Shown here: piece after piece, positions 34,236-42,767 of the stretch | Numbering within the stretch: the first letter of the stretch is position 1 | Layout of the letters: the number at the start of each line of letters is the position of its first letter | From: Hyphomicrobiaceae bacterium | Lineage (GTDB): Bacteria > Pseudomonadota > Alphaproteobacteria > Rhizobiales > Aestuariivirgaceae | Reading direction: 5' to 3' | Assembly (NCBI GenBank): GCA_900298995.1 | Contig: OMIC01000003.1 | Coordinates: 62,001 to 126,000 of the forward strand | Length of the DNA stretch: 64,000 nt | Program-made: the position numbers and the translations under genes | Notes under the pieces: generated by a model | Seen by the model: only the letters and a program-made list of their open reading frames with translations | Databases searched by the model: none | What the model was told of the DNA's origin: nothing

Positions 34236-34846
34236 TCGGTGCCACGCGTCAAAGCATTGACTGCTGCAGCTGCCATGGCCGAGCCGCCGCGACGGCCCAG
34301 CAGTGTCAGATACGCGATACCCCTCGGATCGGCATGAAGTTCAGCCTTGGATTCAGCAGCGCCGACGAAGCCGACCGGTAGACCGATGATCGCTGCCGGC
34401 TTGGGTGCACCCTGGTCGATGAGGTCGAGAAGTGCGTAGAGTGCGGTTGGTGCGTTGCCGATGACGGCGACCGCTCCTTCCAGGTGCGGCCTCCAGAGCT
34501 CGACTGCCGCGGCAGATCGCGTGGTGCCCCGGGATATGGCCAGCCTGGCGGTATCGGGCATGTTCAGCGTACAGATCACAGGGCAGGTAGGTCGGATGAT
34601 GCCATGACGGACCATCTCGGCATCAACCAGCACTGGTCGCCCCTTCGCAATCGCAGCGCGCGCGGTCTGCGCAAAATCAGCAGATACGCGAAGATCGTCC
34701 ATGATGTCTGGCATGCCACAGGCATGGATAATCCTCGCCGCAATATCGAAGCAGTCAGGTTCAAGGCGCGAGAAGTCCGCCTCTGACCTGATGATCTCGA
34801 AGGAGCGACGGTAGATTTCAGCCGGGGCGCGGAGATAGGGTGTCAC
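34232..34846 (-). CDS. cobH: precorrin-8X methylmutase (CobH)
   Basis: 204 residues. Moves the C11 methyl group to C12 to give hydrogenobyrinic acid. RRSFEIIRSEADFSRL and ARIIHACGMPDI are present; His41 in RIIHACG fits the catalytic histidine of the family. Also seen are AIIGLPVGFVGAAESK and YLTLLGRRGGSAMAAAAVN. The start is GTG at 34846, overlapping the cbiX stop as GTGA. Confidence 0.93.
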   Translation of the reverse strand: MTPYLRAPAEIYRRSFEIIRSEADFSRLEPDCFDIAARIIHACGMPDIMDDLRVSADFAQTARAAIAKGRPVLVDAEMVRHGIIRPTCPVICTLNMPDTARLAISRGTTRSAAAVELWRPHLEGAVAVIGNAPTALYALLDLIDQGAPKPAAIIGLPVGFVGAAESKAELHADPRGIAYLTLLGRRGGSAMAAAAVNALTRGTE

Positions 34847-35961
34847 TTCTTGAGCATGCTCCGGGGACCCAGGGGATGATCGGCGTGCGGGTAGGGTGCG
34901 TGGGTATGGCCGTGTTCGTGAGGATGGGAATGATCTTGGCCATGGTCGTGGTCATGATCATGGCCGTGGTGATGGTGGGAGGGCTGCCCGGTAAGGACCT
35001 TCGCTGGATCGACGACCAAGGCAGACTTGCGTGGCTTGGTCTTGCACATCTGGTTGCAGACACCGTCGCAGTATTCGCAGTCTTCAGCTGTCCCGATCCC
35101 CTCGACGTGGTGGTGATGACTTTCCTGAACGGCGCCGACTTCAGCCTCAAAGCCGAGTACCTGTGTCCGGTATTTGCACATCTGGCAGTTCATCGCGATG
35201 TCGCCCGTCAGTATCTGGCCTATGCGTTCCTCGAAGGTGGCGATGACCAACGGATGATCGTTGAGGTAGGGGGCCTTGATGAACTCGATGTTGGGGTGGC
35301 GCGCAGCGACCGCATCGGCCGCTGCGTAAATACGGTCAACCAGAATTCCGGTAAACAGGAAGTAGGGGAATACGATTACGCGACGAAAACCCAGCCGCGT
35401 CGCGTGTTCGAGGGCTGGCTCAACCAGCGGGAATGTAACACCAGAATATGCCGTCTCCGCCCATCCGAAACCGAAACCCTCCCAGAGCAGTCGCGTTACC
35501 TTGGCGACGTTGGAATTGGCGTCTGGATCCGAGGCCCCTCGTCCTACGACAAGGAGCAGTGTTTCATGGGCTGGAACGGATGAGGGAGTAGTGTCCAGCG
35601 CCTGTTGAATCCGGTCTGCAGCGGCGCGCATCATCTTGGGGTCGATGCCAAGTTCCTTGCCGTAGTCAATGCGGAGGGAATTGCTTGCCGCATAGGTGTT
35701 GAGCACCGAGGGGATGTCGTTCTTGGCGTGGCCTGCAGCAAAGAGCATGCCCGGCACGGCGAGGACGCGGGTTACGCCCTTGTCCCGAAGCTTGTCGAGG
35801 CCTGTTCGGATGATCGGCGTGGCAAATTCGAGGTAGCCGTACTCGACCGGGTAGTGCGGAAGCCGCTCCTTCAGGTGATTTGCCAGAACGGCAAATTCAG
35901 TGACTGCCTGCTTGTCACGGCTGCCGTGACCACACAGCATGACCCCTATGGATTCCGTCAT
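34843..35961 (-). CDS. cbiX: CbiX-type cobaltochelatase with Fe-S cysteines and a His-rich tail
   Basis: 372 residues, the long form of CbiX, which inserts cobalt into sirohydrochlorin. Two chelatase repeats are present: MLCGHGSRDKQAVTEF with His12 near the start, and LLVVGRGASDPDANS from about 150. A cysteine-rich segment follows (MNCQMCKYR, EDCEYCDGVCNQMCK), suited to an Fe-S cluster as in long CbiX proteins. The last about 50 residues are extremely His/Asp-rich (HHHHGHDHDHDHGQDHSHPH), probably a cobalt store. It heads the operon cbiX-cobH-cobL-cobI-cbiG/cobJ-cobM. The ribosome site lies inside a riboswitch-like leader. Confidence 0.93.
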   Translation of the reverse strand: MTESIGVMLCGHGSRDKQAVTEFAVLANHLKERLPHYPVEYGYLEFATPIIRTGLDKLRDKGVTRVLAVPGMLFAAGHAKNDIPSVLNTYAASNSLRIDYGKELGIDPKMMRAAADRIQQALDTTPSSVPAHETLLLVVGRGASDPDANSNVAKVTRLLWEGFGFGWAETAYSGVTFPLVEPALEHATRLGFRRVIVFPYFLFTGILVDRIYAAADAVAARHPNIEFIKAPYLNDHPLVIATFEERIGQILTGDIAMNCQMCKYRTQVLGFEAEVGAVQESHHHHVEGIGTAEDCEYCDGVCNQMCKTKPRKSALVVDPAKVLTGQPSHHHHGHDHDHDHGQDHSHPHEHGHTHAPYPHADHPLGPRSMLKK

Positions 35962-36075
35962 CGGTCTGCCTTCCCCAATGCAGCTCCCCGGTGTGAGGCC
36001 CGGTCCGGAAGGCAGCTCCGGACTTGGCCCCGCTTTGGGTCGGCCGCACCGGAAGTGACTTTCAGTCCCGTCTCT
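35962..36075 (-). promoter_or_regulatory. compact cobalamin-riboswitch-like leader of cbiX
   Basis: Read on the minus strand, the leader contains GGTGCGGCCGACCCAAAGCG then GGGCCAAGTCCGGAGCTGCC (36050 down to about 36011). It aligns base for base, with few changes, to the core of the canonical riboswitch upstream of cbtB (GGTGAGGACGACCCAATCGG then GGCCGAATCCGTGGCTGCC). The long 3' half of the canonical element (CCCGCAACTG, GCCACTG, the B12 box) is replaced by a short stretch ending GGGGAAGGCAGACCG-ATG. GGGAAGGC (35968-35975) resembles the conserved riboswitch segment and also is the Shine-Dalgarno of cbiX, so translational control is likely. Cobalamin binding is inferred, not shown. Confidence 0.6.
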
Positions 36076-36144
36076 GGGGACGCTGCTGACTGATTGTCCT
36101 AGTGGTCGTGGGGAGCGGGGTCAAGCAAGGGGTGCGGCAGGCTT

Positions 36145-36160
36145 TGGCGCGTTTGCGCCA
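36145..36160 (-). terminator. small hairpin after cobO
   Basis: TGGCGC-AAAC-GCGCCA on the minus strand, 6 bp after the cobO stop. A 6-bp stem with no T-run; at most a weak terminator separating cobO from the cbiX leader. Confidence 0.35.
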
Positions 36161-36165
36161 TATCT

Positions 36166-36783
36166 TCAGAACTCTATGCCTGCCTGGGCTTTGACCCCGG
36201 AACGGAAGGGGTGCTTGACCTGCTCCATCTCAGTCACGAGATCTGCAAGTTCGATCAACTCCTCCCGGGCATTCCGGCCCGTGACGATGACATGTTTCGA
36301 GGCCGGTTTGGACCTCAGGACCTCGATGACCTCTGCGAGCGGCAAATAGTCGTATCGGAGAACGATGTTGAGTTCGTCCAGCAGTACCATTGCATAGCCG
36401 GGATCCTCAATCATCTGCCTCGCCTGCTCCCATGCGGCGCGGGCATGCGCGACGTCACGTTCACGATCCTGGGTTTCCCACGTGAATCCTTCGCCCATGG
36501 CCCGGATGGTGACGAGATCCGGGAATTTCTCCAGAAGGGCGCGCTCACCCGTGTGCCGCGCTCCCTTGACGAATTGCACGACACCGACACGCATGCCATG
36601 ACCAATGGCACGGAAGACCATGCCAAAGGCGGCGGTGGATTTGCCTTTTCCCTTGCCGGTATGAATGATCAACAGACCCTTTTCGATGGTTTTTCCTGCC
36701 ATGATCTTGTCGCGGGCGGCCTTTTTCTTCACCATCTTGTCGTGGTGACGGGCATTGTCGTTGTCAATGGCATCATCTGTCAT
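36166..36783 (-). CDS. cobO: cob(I)yrinic acid a,c-diamide adenosyltransferase (CobO)
   Basis: ATP:corrinoid adenosyltransferase of 205 residues that adds the upper 5'-deoxyadenosyl ligand. Walker A IHTGKGKGKSTAAFGM (about 41-56), VVQFVKGARHTGE, MVLLDELNIVLRYDY and VIVTGRNAREELIELADLVT are family hallmarks. The basic N-terminus (MVKKKAARDKIMAG) is usual. The ATG overlaps the cobN stop by 4 bp; it is the last gene of the cbtB-cbtA-cobW-cobN-cobO operon. Confidence 0.95.
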   Translation of the reverse strand: MTDDAIDNDNARHHDKMVKKKAARDKIMAGKTIEKGLLIIHTGKGKGKSTAAFGMVFRAIGHGMRVGVVQFVKGARHTGERALLEKFPDLVTIRAMGEGFTWETQDRERDVAHARAAWEQARQMIEDPGYAMVLLDELNIVLRYDYLPLAEVIEVLRSKPASKHVIVTGRNAREELIELADLVTEMEQVKHPFRSGVKAQAGIEF

Positions 36784-39700
36784 GCGATCAGTTCCTTCAA
36801 AACATCATGAGCGGAATTCAATCGTGGCGTCCAGAGGCCTCGCTCGATGGCTTCTGCAAAGCGCGCCGCGATCTCCTTCAAGGCTGCTGGATTGTTTTCC
36901 TCGATGAAATTGCGGGTCGCGGTATCGCCGACAAACGCATCGAAGGCGAGGTCAAAGTGGTGCGAGCGCACCGCACCTGTGGTAGCGGCAAAAGCGAACA
37001 TATAATCGATGGTAGCGGCGATCTCGAAGGCGCCCTTATAGCCGTGCCGTTTCACGCCCGAAATCCATTTCGGGTTGACGACCCGTGATCTCATCACCCT
37101 GCCGACCTCTTCCTCGAGAGTTCGAATGACGGGGCGCTCGGGACGGGAATGGTCGTTATGGTAGACCCGCGGACGCTTTCCGGATGCCTGTTCAACAGCA
37201 GCACTCATCCCGCCTTCGAACTGGTAGTAGTCATCGGAATCAAGAAGGTCATGTTCGCGATTATCCTGATTGTGTACGACCGCCTCGATGCGGGCGAGGC
37301 GATCTCCGAAAACCTTGGGCTCGAATGAACCTGTTGCGCCCGCACCATAGGCGTGTGCGCCCCAGGTGACATAGGCAGCGGCTAGGTCTGCGCGCTCCGT
37401 CCATAGCCTCTCGTCAATCATTGCCTGCAAGCCGGCACCATAGGCCCCCGGTTTGGATCCGAAGATCCGATGGCCCGCCAGCCGGAGGGACTCCTCTATG
37501 GACAGGCCAGATGCGGCTAGAACTCGGCTCTCTTCGTGCATGCGATAAGCCAGGGGATTGTCCGAGGGGTCTTCATCGAGCTCTCCAACCGCCCGAATAG
37601 CCCTGTCGAGCAGTTCGATTTGAGCAGGAAACGCATCGCGGAAAAAACCCGAAATACGCAACGTAACATCAATGCGTGGGCGGCCGAGCCTGGCAAGTGG
37701 GATGATTTCGTAGCCGGTGACGCGCCAACTCGTTGTCTCCCAGACCGGCTTTACCCCGAGAAGTGCCAGCGCCTGAGCTATGTCGTCGCCTCCTGTGCGC
37801 ATGTTGGAGGTGCCCCAGGCTGACAGACCAATCGCCTTCGGATAATGGCCGAAGTCCTGCAGGTGACGGAGGAGGAGGTCTTCTGCGGACTTTTGCCCAA
37901 GTGTCCATGCCGTTGGGGTGGGAAGAGTACGGTTGTCGAGGGAATAGAAGTTGCGGCCGGTCGGAAGTACATCAAGGCGGCCACGCGTTGGGGCTCCCGA
38001 CGGTCCTGGCAGAACGAAATTGCCTGAAAGTCCGCTGAAAAGAGAGGCCATCTCCGACGTACCGCAGGAGCGTAAAATGGGACGAAGGCTTTTATCTATA
38101 ACGCCGAGCACCTTTCGGGCCTGTGGGAAGTCTCCGTCGAGTGGCTGGCCCTCGACAAGAGCGGAAGCGAAGAGTTCAAGCCGTTCGACCGTATCTCCGG
38201 TGCTGCGCCAAGGATCAGAAGAGATGGACAGAAGTGGTTCAGGCATGGGGCCCAGCCAGTGGTCAGCCATGTTGCAAGTCAGCGGGTCGAAATCCCTGAA
38301 TCCGAAATCGGCGGCAAGTGCCCGGATGATGGATTGGTCCTCATTGTCACCTAGACCGCGGTCAATGCGGGTCAGGGCCACGAGAAGGTCGGTTTCCTGA
38401 CGGCCATGTGGGGATTGCCCGAGGATGTGAAGCCCATCCCGGATCTGCGCCTCTTTCAGATCGCAGAGGAAGGCGTCGAGCCGCTGCAAGTCCCGTTCAT
38501 GATCACCCGTGAACCCGGCGTCGAGGTCAAGGCGGGTCGATGCACTCAAGTCCAGTATGGTCTTCTGGAGGGCTGAGCGCCGTCTCGGATCAAGGCCCGA
38601 AGCGATATAGTACTCGTCGACGAGCGCTTCCAGATCCTTGAGGGGGCCGTAGCTTTCTGCCCGGGTCAGGGGAGGAGTGAGGTGGCTGACGATGACGGCC
38701 GAGGTGCGCCGCTTGGCCTGGGTCCCTTCTCCCGGGTCGTTGACAATAAACGGGTAGAGTTGAGGGACTGGACCGAGAATGGCCTCAGGCAGGCATTCTT
38801 CGGACAGCGCTGTCGCCTTGCCCGGCAGCCATTCGAGATTTCCATGCTTGCCGTTATGGATGATGGCTTGGGCGCCAAAGACATCCGTGAGCCAGACATA
38901 GAAGGCAAGATATCCATGCGGAGGCGGCAGAGCCGGATCATGGTAGCTCGCCTTGGGATCGATGTTGTAACCGCGGGCAGGCTGTATTGCGACGGCGGCG
39001 TTGCCAAGAACGGCAATGGGAAGGTGGAAGGCGTCGACGGCAAAGAATGGGTCGCCGGAAGGAACGCCCCAACGCCCGCTTATCTGTGAGCGCACCGAAG
39101 CGGGCAGTTTGTCGAAACGCTCGTGGTAATCTGAAAGTGAGAGACGCGCCTGTCCCATCCTGGTCTTGCCCGGGCGTGCGGAATTTGTGGGACCACGCTG
39201 CAACGCCTCGATAAGAGCGTTACCGGTCTCCGGCACGTTAGCGATCATGTAGCCTTGATTGCAGAGTTCTTTCAGGATTGCCACTGTGCTGGCAGGCGTA
39301 TCATAGCCAACGCCATTGGCGATGCGCCCGTCCTTGTTGGGGTAGTTGGCAAGGACGATCGCGATCTTACGACTCTGCGCCGGAGTTCGCCGCAATTCGA
39401 CCCAGTTGGCGGCAAGGCTTGCCACATAGCGAACGCGGTCCGGCACGGCTCGGTAGGGCGCGATGCGGCACTCGGTTTCGGCATGCCACTGATCGTCGGA
39501 CTTGAAGGAGACGGCCCGCGACAGGATCCGGCCATCGAGTTCCGGCAGCACGACATTCATGGCCAGATCGCGCGCCGAGAGGCCTTGGCTGCTCGCCCTC
39601 CAGCCCTGTTCCGAACTGCCGGAGAGGACCACTTGCAACACTGGGCAGGCGTAGACCCGCAGAGGATCCTCGAGCCCGCCGGAAGCGACAGCGAAGCTCG

Positions 39701-40451
39701 TTGCATTCAGGATCACATCCGGCGCTTGTTGGCCAAGTCCTTGCTGGATGATATCGAGGCTCGCCGGATCTTTCAGGCTGGCAACATGAAAGGCGCGCGT
39801 GCCGATACCATTTTCTTGAAGGGCGTCAATAAGGGCGTCGATGGGTTGGGATTGGCCCCCGTCCAGAACGGAATTGTAGAACAGCAGAGCGGCCCCTGGC
39901 TTTCCCGTGGCCCAAGTGTCGCGATAGACACCGGCTTTGGCAGGTGGTTTCGCGGCGGGTGGTAGAGGCGCGCCGTCCGTAAGATGCCTGCAATAGGCAA
40001 GAAATCCCGTGGCATTCTCGAAACCGCCTGCGGCAAGATATTGCCGGAGGCGCTCGTAATGCGGTTGGCCGAGAGTGGAGCGTCTCGCCAGGTCGGGGTC
40101 GGGCGCGGCATCGCCAGGCAGTACTGCAAGCATAATGCCGCGTGAGCGGGCAAGTTCTTCAACCTGGTCTAGGCCATAGCTCCAGTAGGAGGATCCACCC
40201 AGCAATCGCAGGACGATGAGCCTCGCGTGAGCGAGCGTTTTTTCGATGTAGAGGTCGACAGAGAGGGGATGTTGAAGCCTGAGGAGACTGGCAAGACGAA
40301 GCGAACAGGGAGCCTGGTCGTGGGCGCGCGCCAGAAGGGCCAGTTCGCTGTCTGCCGCCGAGATTACGACGAGAGCAGCCGGCGACTGGTTGAGATCGAC
40401 CGCCTCCGCATTGCCGTCGATAGTGCCGCTGGTCGTTGCGAGAAGATGCAT
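36780..40451 (-). CDS. cobN: cobaltochelatase large subunit CobN
   Basis: 1223 residues, related to magnesium chelatase subunit H. In the aerobic pathway it inserts cobalt into hydrogenobyrinic acid a,c-diamide together with CobS and CobT, which are not in the window. Recognisable segments are AIVLANYPNKDGRIANGVGYDTPAS, the His-containing AIIHNGKHGNLEWLPGK, PFIVNDPGEGTQAKRR, ESRVLAASGLSIEESLRLAG and the C-terminal NPKWISGVKRHGYKGAFEIA. Its ATG overlaps the cobW stop. Complete, with no frame breaks seen. Confidence 0.95.
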   Translation of the reverse strand: MHLLATTSGTIDGNAEAVDLNQSPAALVVISAADSELALLARAHDQAPCSLRLASLLRLQHPLSVDLYIEKTLAHARLIVLRLLGGSSYWSYGLDQVEELARSRGIMLAVLPGDAAPDPDLARRSTLGQPHYERLRQYLAAGGFENATGFLAYCRHLTDGAPLPPAAKPPAKAGVYRDTWATGKPGAALLFYNSVLDGGQSQPIDALIDALQENGIGTRAFHVASLKDPASLDIIQQGLGQQAPDVILNATSFAVASGGLEDPLRVYACPVLQVVLSGSSEQGWRASSQGLSARDLAMNVVLPELDGRILSRAVSFKSDDQWHAETECRIAPYRAVPDRVRYVASLAANWVELRRTPAQSRKIAIVLANYPNKDGRIANGVGYDTPASTVAILKELCNQGYMIANVPETGNALIEALQRGPTNSARPGKTRMGQARLSLSDYHERFDKLPASVRSQISGRWGVPSGDPFFAVDAFHLPIAVLGNAAVAIQPARGYNIDPKASYHDPALPPPHGYLAFYVWLTDVFGAQAIIHNGKHGNLEWLPGKATALSEECLPEAILGPVPQLYPFIVNDPGEGTQAKRRTSAVIVSHLTPPLTRAESYGPLKDLEALVDEYYIASGLDPRRRSALQKTILDLSASTRLDLDAGFTGDHERDLQRLDAFLCDLKEAQIRDGLHILGQSPHGRQETDLLVALTRIDRGLGDNEDQSIIRALAADFGFRDFDPLTCNMADHWLGPMPEPLLSISSDPWRSTGDTVERLELFASALVEGQPLDGDFPQARKVLGVIDKSLRPILRSCGTSEMASLFSGLSGNFVLPGPSGAPTRGRLDVLPTGRNFYSLDNRTLPTPTAWTLGQKSAEDLLLRHLQDFGHYPKAIGLSAWGTSNMRTGGDDIAQALALLGVKPVWETTSWRVTGYEIIPLARLGRPRIDVTLRISGFFRDAFPAQIELLDRAIRAVGELDEDPSDNPLAYRMHEESRVLAASGLSIEESLRLAGHRIFGSKPGAYGAGLQAMIDERLWTERADLAAAYVTWGAHAYGAGATGSFEPKVFGDRLARIEAVVHNQDNREHDLLDSDDYYQFEGGMSAAVEQASGKRPRVYHNDHSRPERPVIRTLEEEVGRVMRSRVVNPKWISGVKRHGYKGAFEIAATIDYMFAFAATTGAVRSHHFDLAFDAFVGDTATRNFIEENNPAALKEIAARFAEAIERGLWTPRLNSAHDVLKELIA

Positions 40452-41488
40452 CAGCCCCGCAGCAGCGCCTCGATGGCGGCGCGGTCCATGTGCTTTTCAC
40501 CGATCACCACCAGGGCTCCGGAGCGCGCCTCATCCGTCTTCCACGGCCGGTCGAAATAGCTGTTGAGCCGGGGCCCGACGGCCTGGACCAGAAGTCTCGC
40601 CGGCTGACCGGACACGGACGCAAAGCCCTTGAGCCTGAGAATGTCGTGAGTTCTGATTGCAGCCTCGATCCGCGCGAGCAGGGCTGCCTTGTCTGGTATT
40701 TCGCCCAGAGGCACCACGAAGCTAACGAAATCATCGTGATCGTGCTGCTCCTCGCCCTCCATCTCGTGGTGTGACAGGCGGTTGGCCATGTCATCTTCGG
40801 CGGCCGAGTTGCTGCCGATCAAGGCTGCCACATCGACCACGCCGTTGCGGGCGGCCACGAGCCTCGTGCCGGGGCGCAGGCGGGGCCTCAGACCAGCGGC
40901 CAGTACAGATTGTTCGTCGGTGCCCAGAAGATCCGTCTTGTTCAGGATCACCATATCGGCGCAGTTGAGCTGATCCTCGAAGAGTTCCTCGATCGGATTC
41001 TCGTGGTCGAGTGTCGGATCCGCGGCGCGCTGGTCGGCCAGGGCCTGCTCGTCATCTGCGAAGCGGCCTTCGGACAGGGCCTTGGCGTCGACCACCGTCA
41101 CGACGCCGTCAACCGTCACGCGCGGCTTGATCTCTGGCCAGTTGAAGGCCCGGACCAGCGGTTGGGGCAGCGCGAGACCGGACGTCTCGATGATGATGTG
41201 CTGAGGCGGATCTGGACGGTCCAGCAGCTTCTTCATCGTTGGCACGAAATCATCGGCCACGGTGCAGCAGATGCAGCCATTGGCGAGTTCGATCACGTCC
41301 TCCTCGCGGCAGGCGTCCTGCCCGCATCCCTTCAGGATTTCTCCATCGACCCCGACGTCGCCGAATTCATTGATGATCAGGGCGAGTCGGCGGCCCCCGG
41401 CATTGGTCAGCAGATTGCGGATGAGCGTCGTCTTGCCGGCGCCGAGAAAGCCCGTGATGACTGTTGCGGGTATCTTCTGCTGGGTCAT
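40451..41488 (-). CDS. cobW: CobW, COG0523-family GTPase (cobalt metallochaperone)
   Basis: 345 residues. P-loop VITGFLGAGKTTLIRNLL (about 10-27), the metal-binding CxCC motif in NGCICCTVADDF, a Walker B/guanine region MVILNKTDLL, and a His/Asp-rich loop (SHHEMEGEEQHDHDDF). A CobW C-terminal domain follows. CobW proteins are thought to deliver cobalt to CobN, and here the gene directly precedes cobN with a 4-bp overlap. I used the ATG at 41488; the frame is open upstream only inside cbtA. Confidence 0.94.
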   Translation of the reverse strand: MTQQKIPATVITGFLGAGKTTLIRNLLTNAGGRRLALIINEFGDVGVDGEILKGCGQDACREEDVIELANGCICCTVADDFVPTMKKLLDRPDPPQHIIIETSGLALPQPLVRAFNWPEIKPRVTVDGVVTVVDAKALSEGRFADDEQALADQRAADPTLDHENPIEELFEDQLNCADMVILNKTDLLGTDEQSVLAAGLRPRLRPGTRLVAARNGVVDVAALIGSNSAAEDDMANRLSHHEMEGEEQHDHDDFVSFVVPLGEIPDKAALLARIEAAIRTHDILRLKGFASVSGQPARLLVQAVGPRLNSYFDRPWKTDEARSGALVVIGEKHMDRAAIEALLRG

Positions 41489-42201
41489 TGTGCGTAGAGT
41501 TTCTTGGCGGTTCGGTTGAGGGCCAGAGACAGAAAATGCCCGATGAGCATCCAGAACACGGCATTGGCGGCAATGGCGTTTGCGGCGAACCGGGCAGCCA
41601 GGTCGGCCGGCACGGCCGTCGCGCTGTGGACAGGCGGCGGTGGGCCAATGACGTGGGGCAGGGCGATGAGGACGATAGCCAGTCCCACGGCCCAGCGGCC
41701 GGGGCGGATCGCGATCAGCAGGATGCCGATGGCTGTCGCCGCGATGGTTCCCACCCACCAGGCCTGCCGCGCCAGAAGTTCGCCTGCCGGCATTCCGGGC
41801 AGTTCAGGGGGCAATCCGATGGCGGGCGCGAGAGTCACGGCCAGGAAGCCGCAGAGCCCCCAGAGGGCAGCGTTCTGGCTGTTGATCCGCAGGCCCGTGA
41901 GGAGCGAAATGCCGGCAAGCACCGCCGCGAAGGCGGCGCCGGTCATGGCGGCCGTGACTGTCGTGGCCAAGCTTCGCTGCCAGCCGTCTGCGGGGGACCA
42001 GACAACCTCGCCAAGCCCGTGATCATGGCCCTCAGTAGCGGTCTCATCGCCATGAGTGTGGCCGGCCGCCGCAACGCCAGCGGCTTCATAGGTCTCTGCC
42101 TCAATGATCAGAGGCGTCAGTCTGAAGTGCTGGATGACGCCCATGATCAATCCGGCCGCGATCCCAGCCAGGAGCGCGGCGAGAATAACTCGCCCAATCA
42201 T
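41485..42201 (-). CDS. cbtA: CbtA, cobalt transporter membrane subunit
   Basis: 238-residue membrane protein with five to six hydrophobic segments. N-terminal VILAALLAGIAAGLIMGVIQ HF, then a periplasmic His-rich loop (AAGHTHGDETATEGHDHG) that likely captures cobalt, and further helices. CbtA works with CbtB as a putative cobalt importer regulated by cobalamin riboswitches. It starts 11 bp after cbtB and overlaps cobW (ATGA). Confidence 0.93.
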   Translation of the reverse strand: MIGRVILAALLAGIAAGLIMGVIQHFRLTPLIIEAETYEAAGVAAAGHTHGDETATEGHDHGLGEVVWSPADGWQRSLATTVTAAMTGAAFAAVLAGISLLTGLRINSQNAALWGLCGFLAVTLAPAIGLPPELPGMPAGELLARQAWWVGTIAATAIGILLIAIRPGRWAVGLAIVLIALPHVIGPPPPVHSATAVPADLAARFAANAIAANAVFWMLIGHFLSLALNRTAKKLYAQ

Positions 42202-42212
42202 ATCTCAGTGGC

Positions 42213-42389
42213 TCAGTGGCAGGGGAAGCCGATGGCATGACGCGTGTCATGCGCGGTGTTGTGGGCAACAGCCATGTTGGACAGACCGACCGCGAAGGTC
42301 AGCGTCAGGCCAATGAACAGCAGGGCGAGACCTGCACCGAGGCGCTGGGTTGCTGTGAGCGGGGCCGAAGTAGCGATACGCGCGGTCAT
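42213..42389 (-). CDS. cbtB: CbtB, small cobalt transporter subunit
   Basis: 58 residues: one transmembrane helix (about 15-38, LGAGLALLFIGLTLTFAVGL) and a C-terminal metal motif HNTAHDTRHAIGFPCH, diagnostic for CbtB. GGAGGGTGTTC lies directly before the ATG at 42389, and CACC/GGTG around it could form a small hairpin hiding the ribosome site. First gene of the operon, 38 bp downstream of the riboswitch B12 box. Confidence 0.93.
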   Translation of the reverse strand: MTARIATSAPLTATQRLGAGLALLFIGLTLTFAVGLSNMAVAHNTAHDTRHAIGFPCH

Positions 42390-42427
42390 GAACACCCTCC
42401 GTGGTGACCAGTTGGTTCCGTCTGTGT

Positions 42428-42620
42428 GGCAGGTCTCCTGACTTGCGGGTCGCCGGGTTCTGGCGGCCTTCCCGGTTTCCCAGTGGCCCTTGGTGCCAAA
42501 ACCCTCGCCGCTCACAGTTGCGGGGGCAGCCACGGATTCGGCCCCGATTGGGTCGTCCTCACCGTGTTCCCTGTTAGGCCCGCTGCCGTCCGGCGCGCGG
42601 GCACCACACCTGACTGTTGT
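42428..42620 (-). promoter_or_regulatory. cobalamin riboswitch controlling cbtB-cbtA-cobW-cobN-cobO
   Basis: Read on the minus strand all conserved elements are present in order: GGCCTAACAGGGAACACGGTG, the P3-region insert GACCCAATCGGGGCC, GAATCCGTGGCTGCCCCCGC, AACTGTGAGCGGCGAGGG, GGGCCACTGGGAAACCGGGA, and the B12 box AAGTCAGGAGACCTGCC (42444 down to 42428). This is a canonical AdoCbl-type riboswitch. High cobalamin would lower expression of cobalt uptake and insertion genes. The exact 5' boundary is approximate. Confidence 0.95.
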
Positions 42621-42767
42621 GACAGCAGTTTGACCCGCCGTCAACTCGACTGGGACGGTTCAGGGTCCAAAAACGACACAGGATGGATTTGGTCTTTACC
42701 AATCCTCAACCAAACTGGCCGGCAGTCGAAAGACGTTCTTAACCGTGATGGCGCGATAGTGCCGCAC

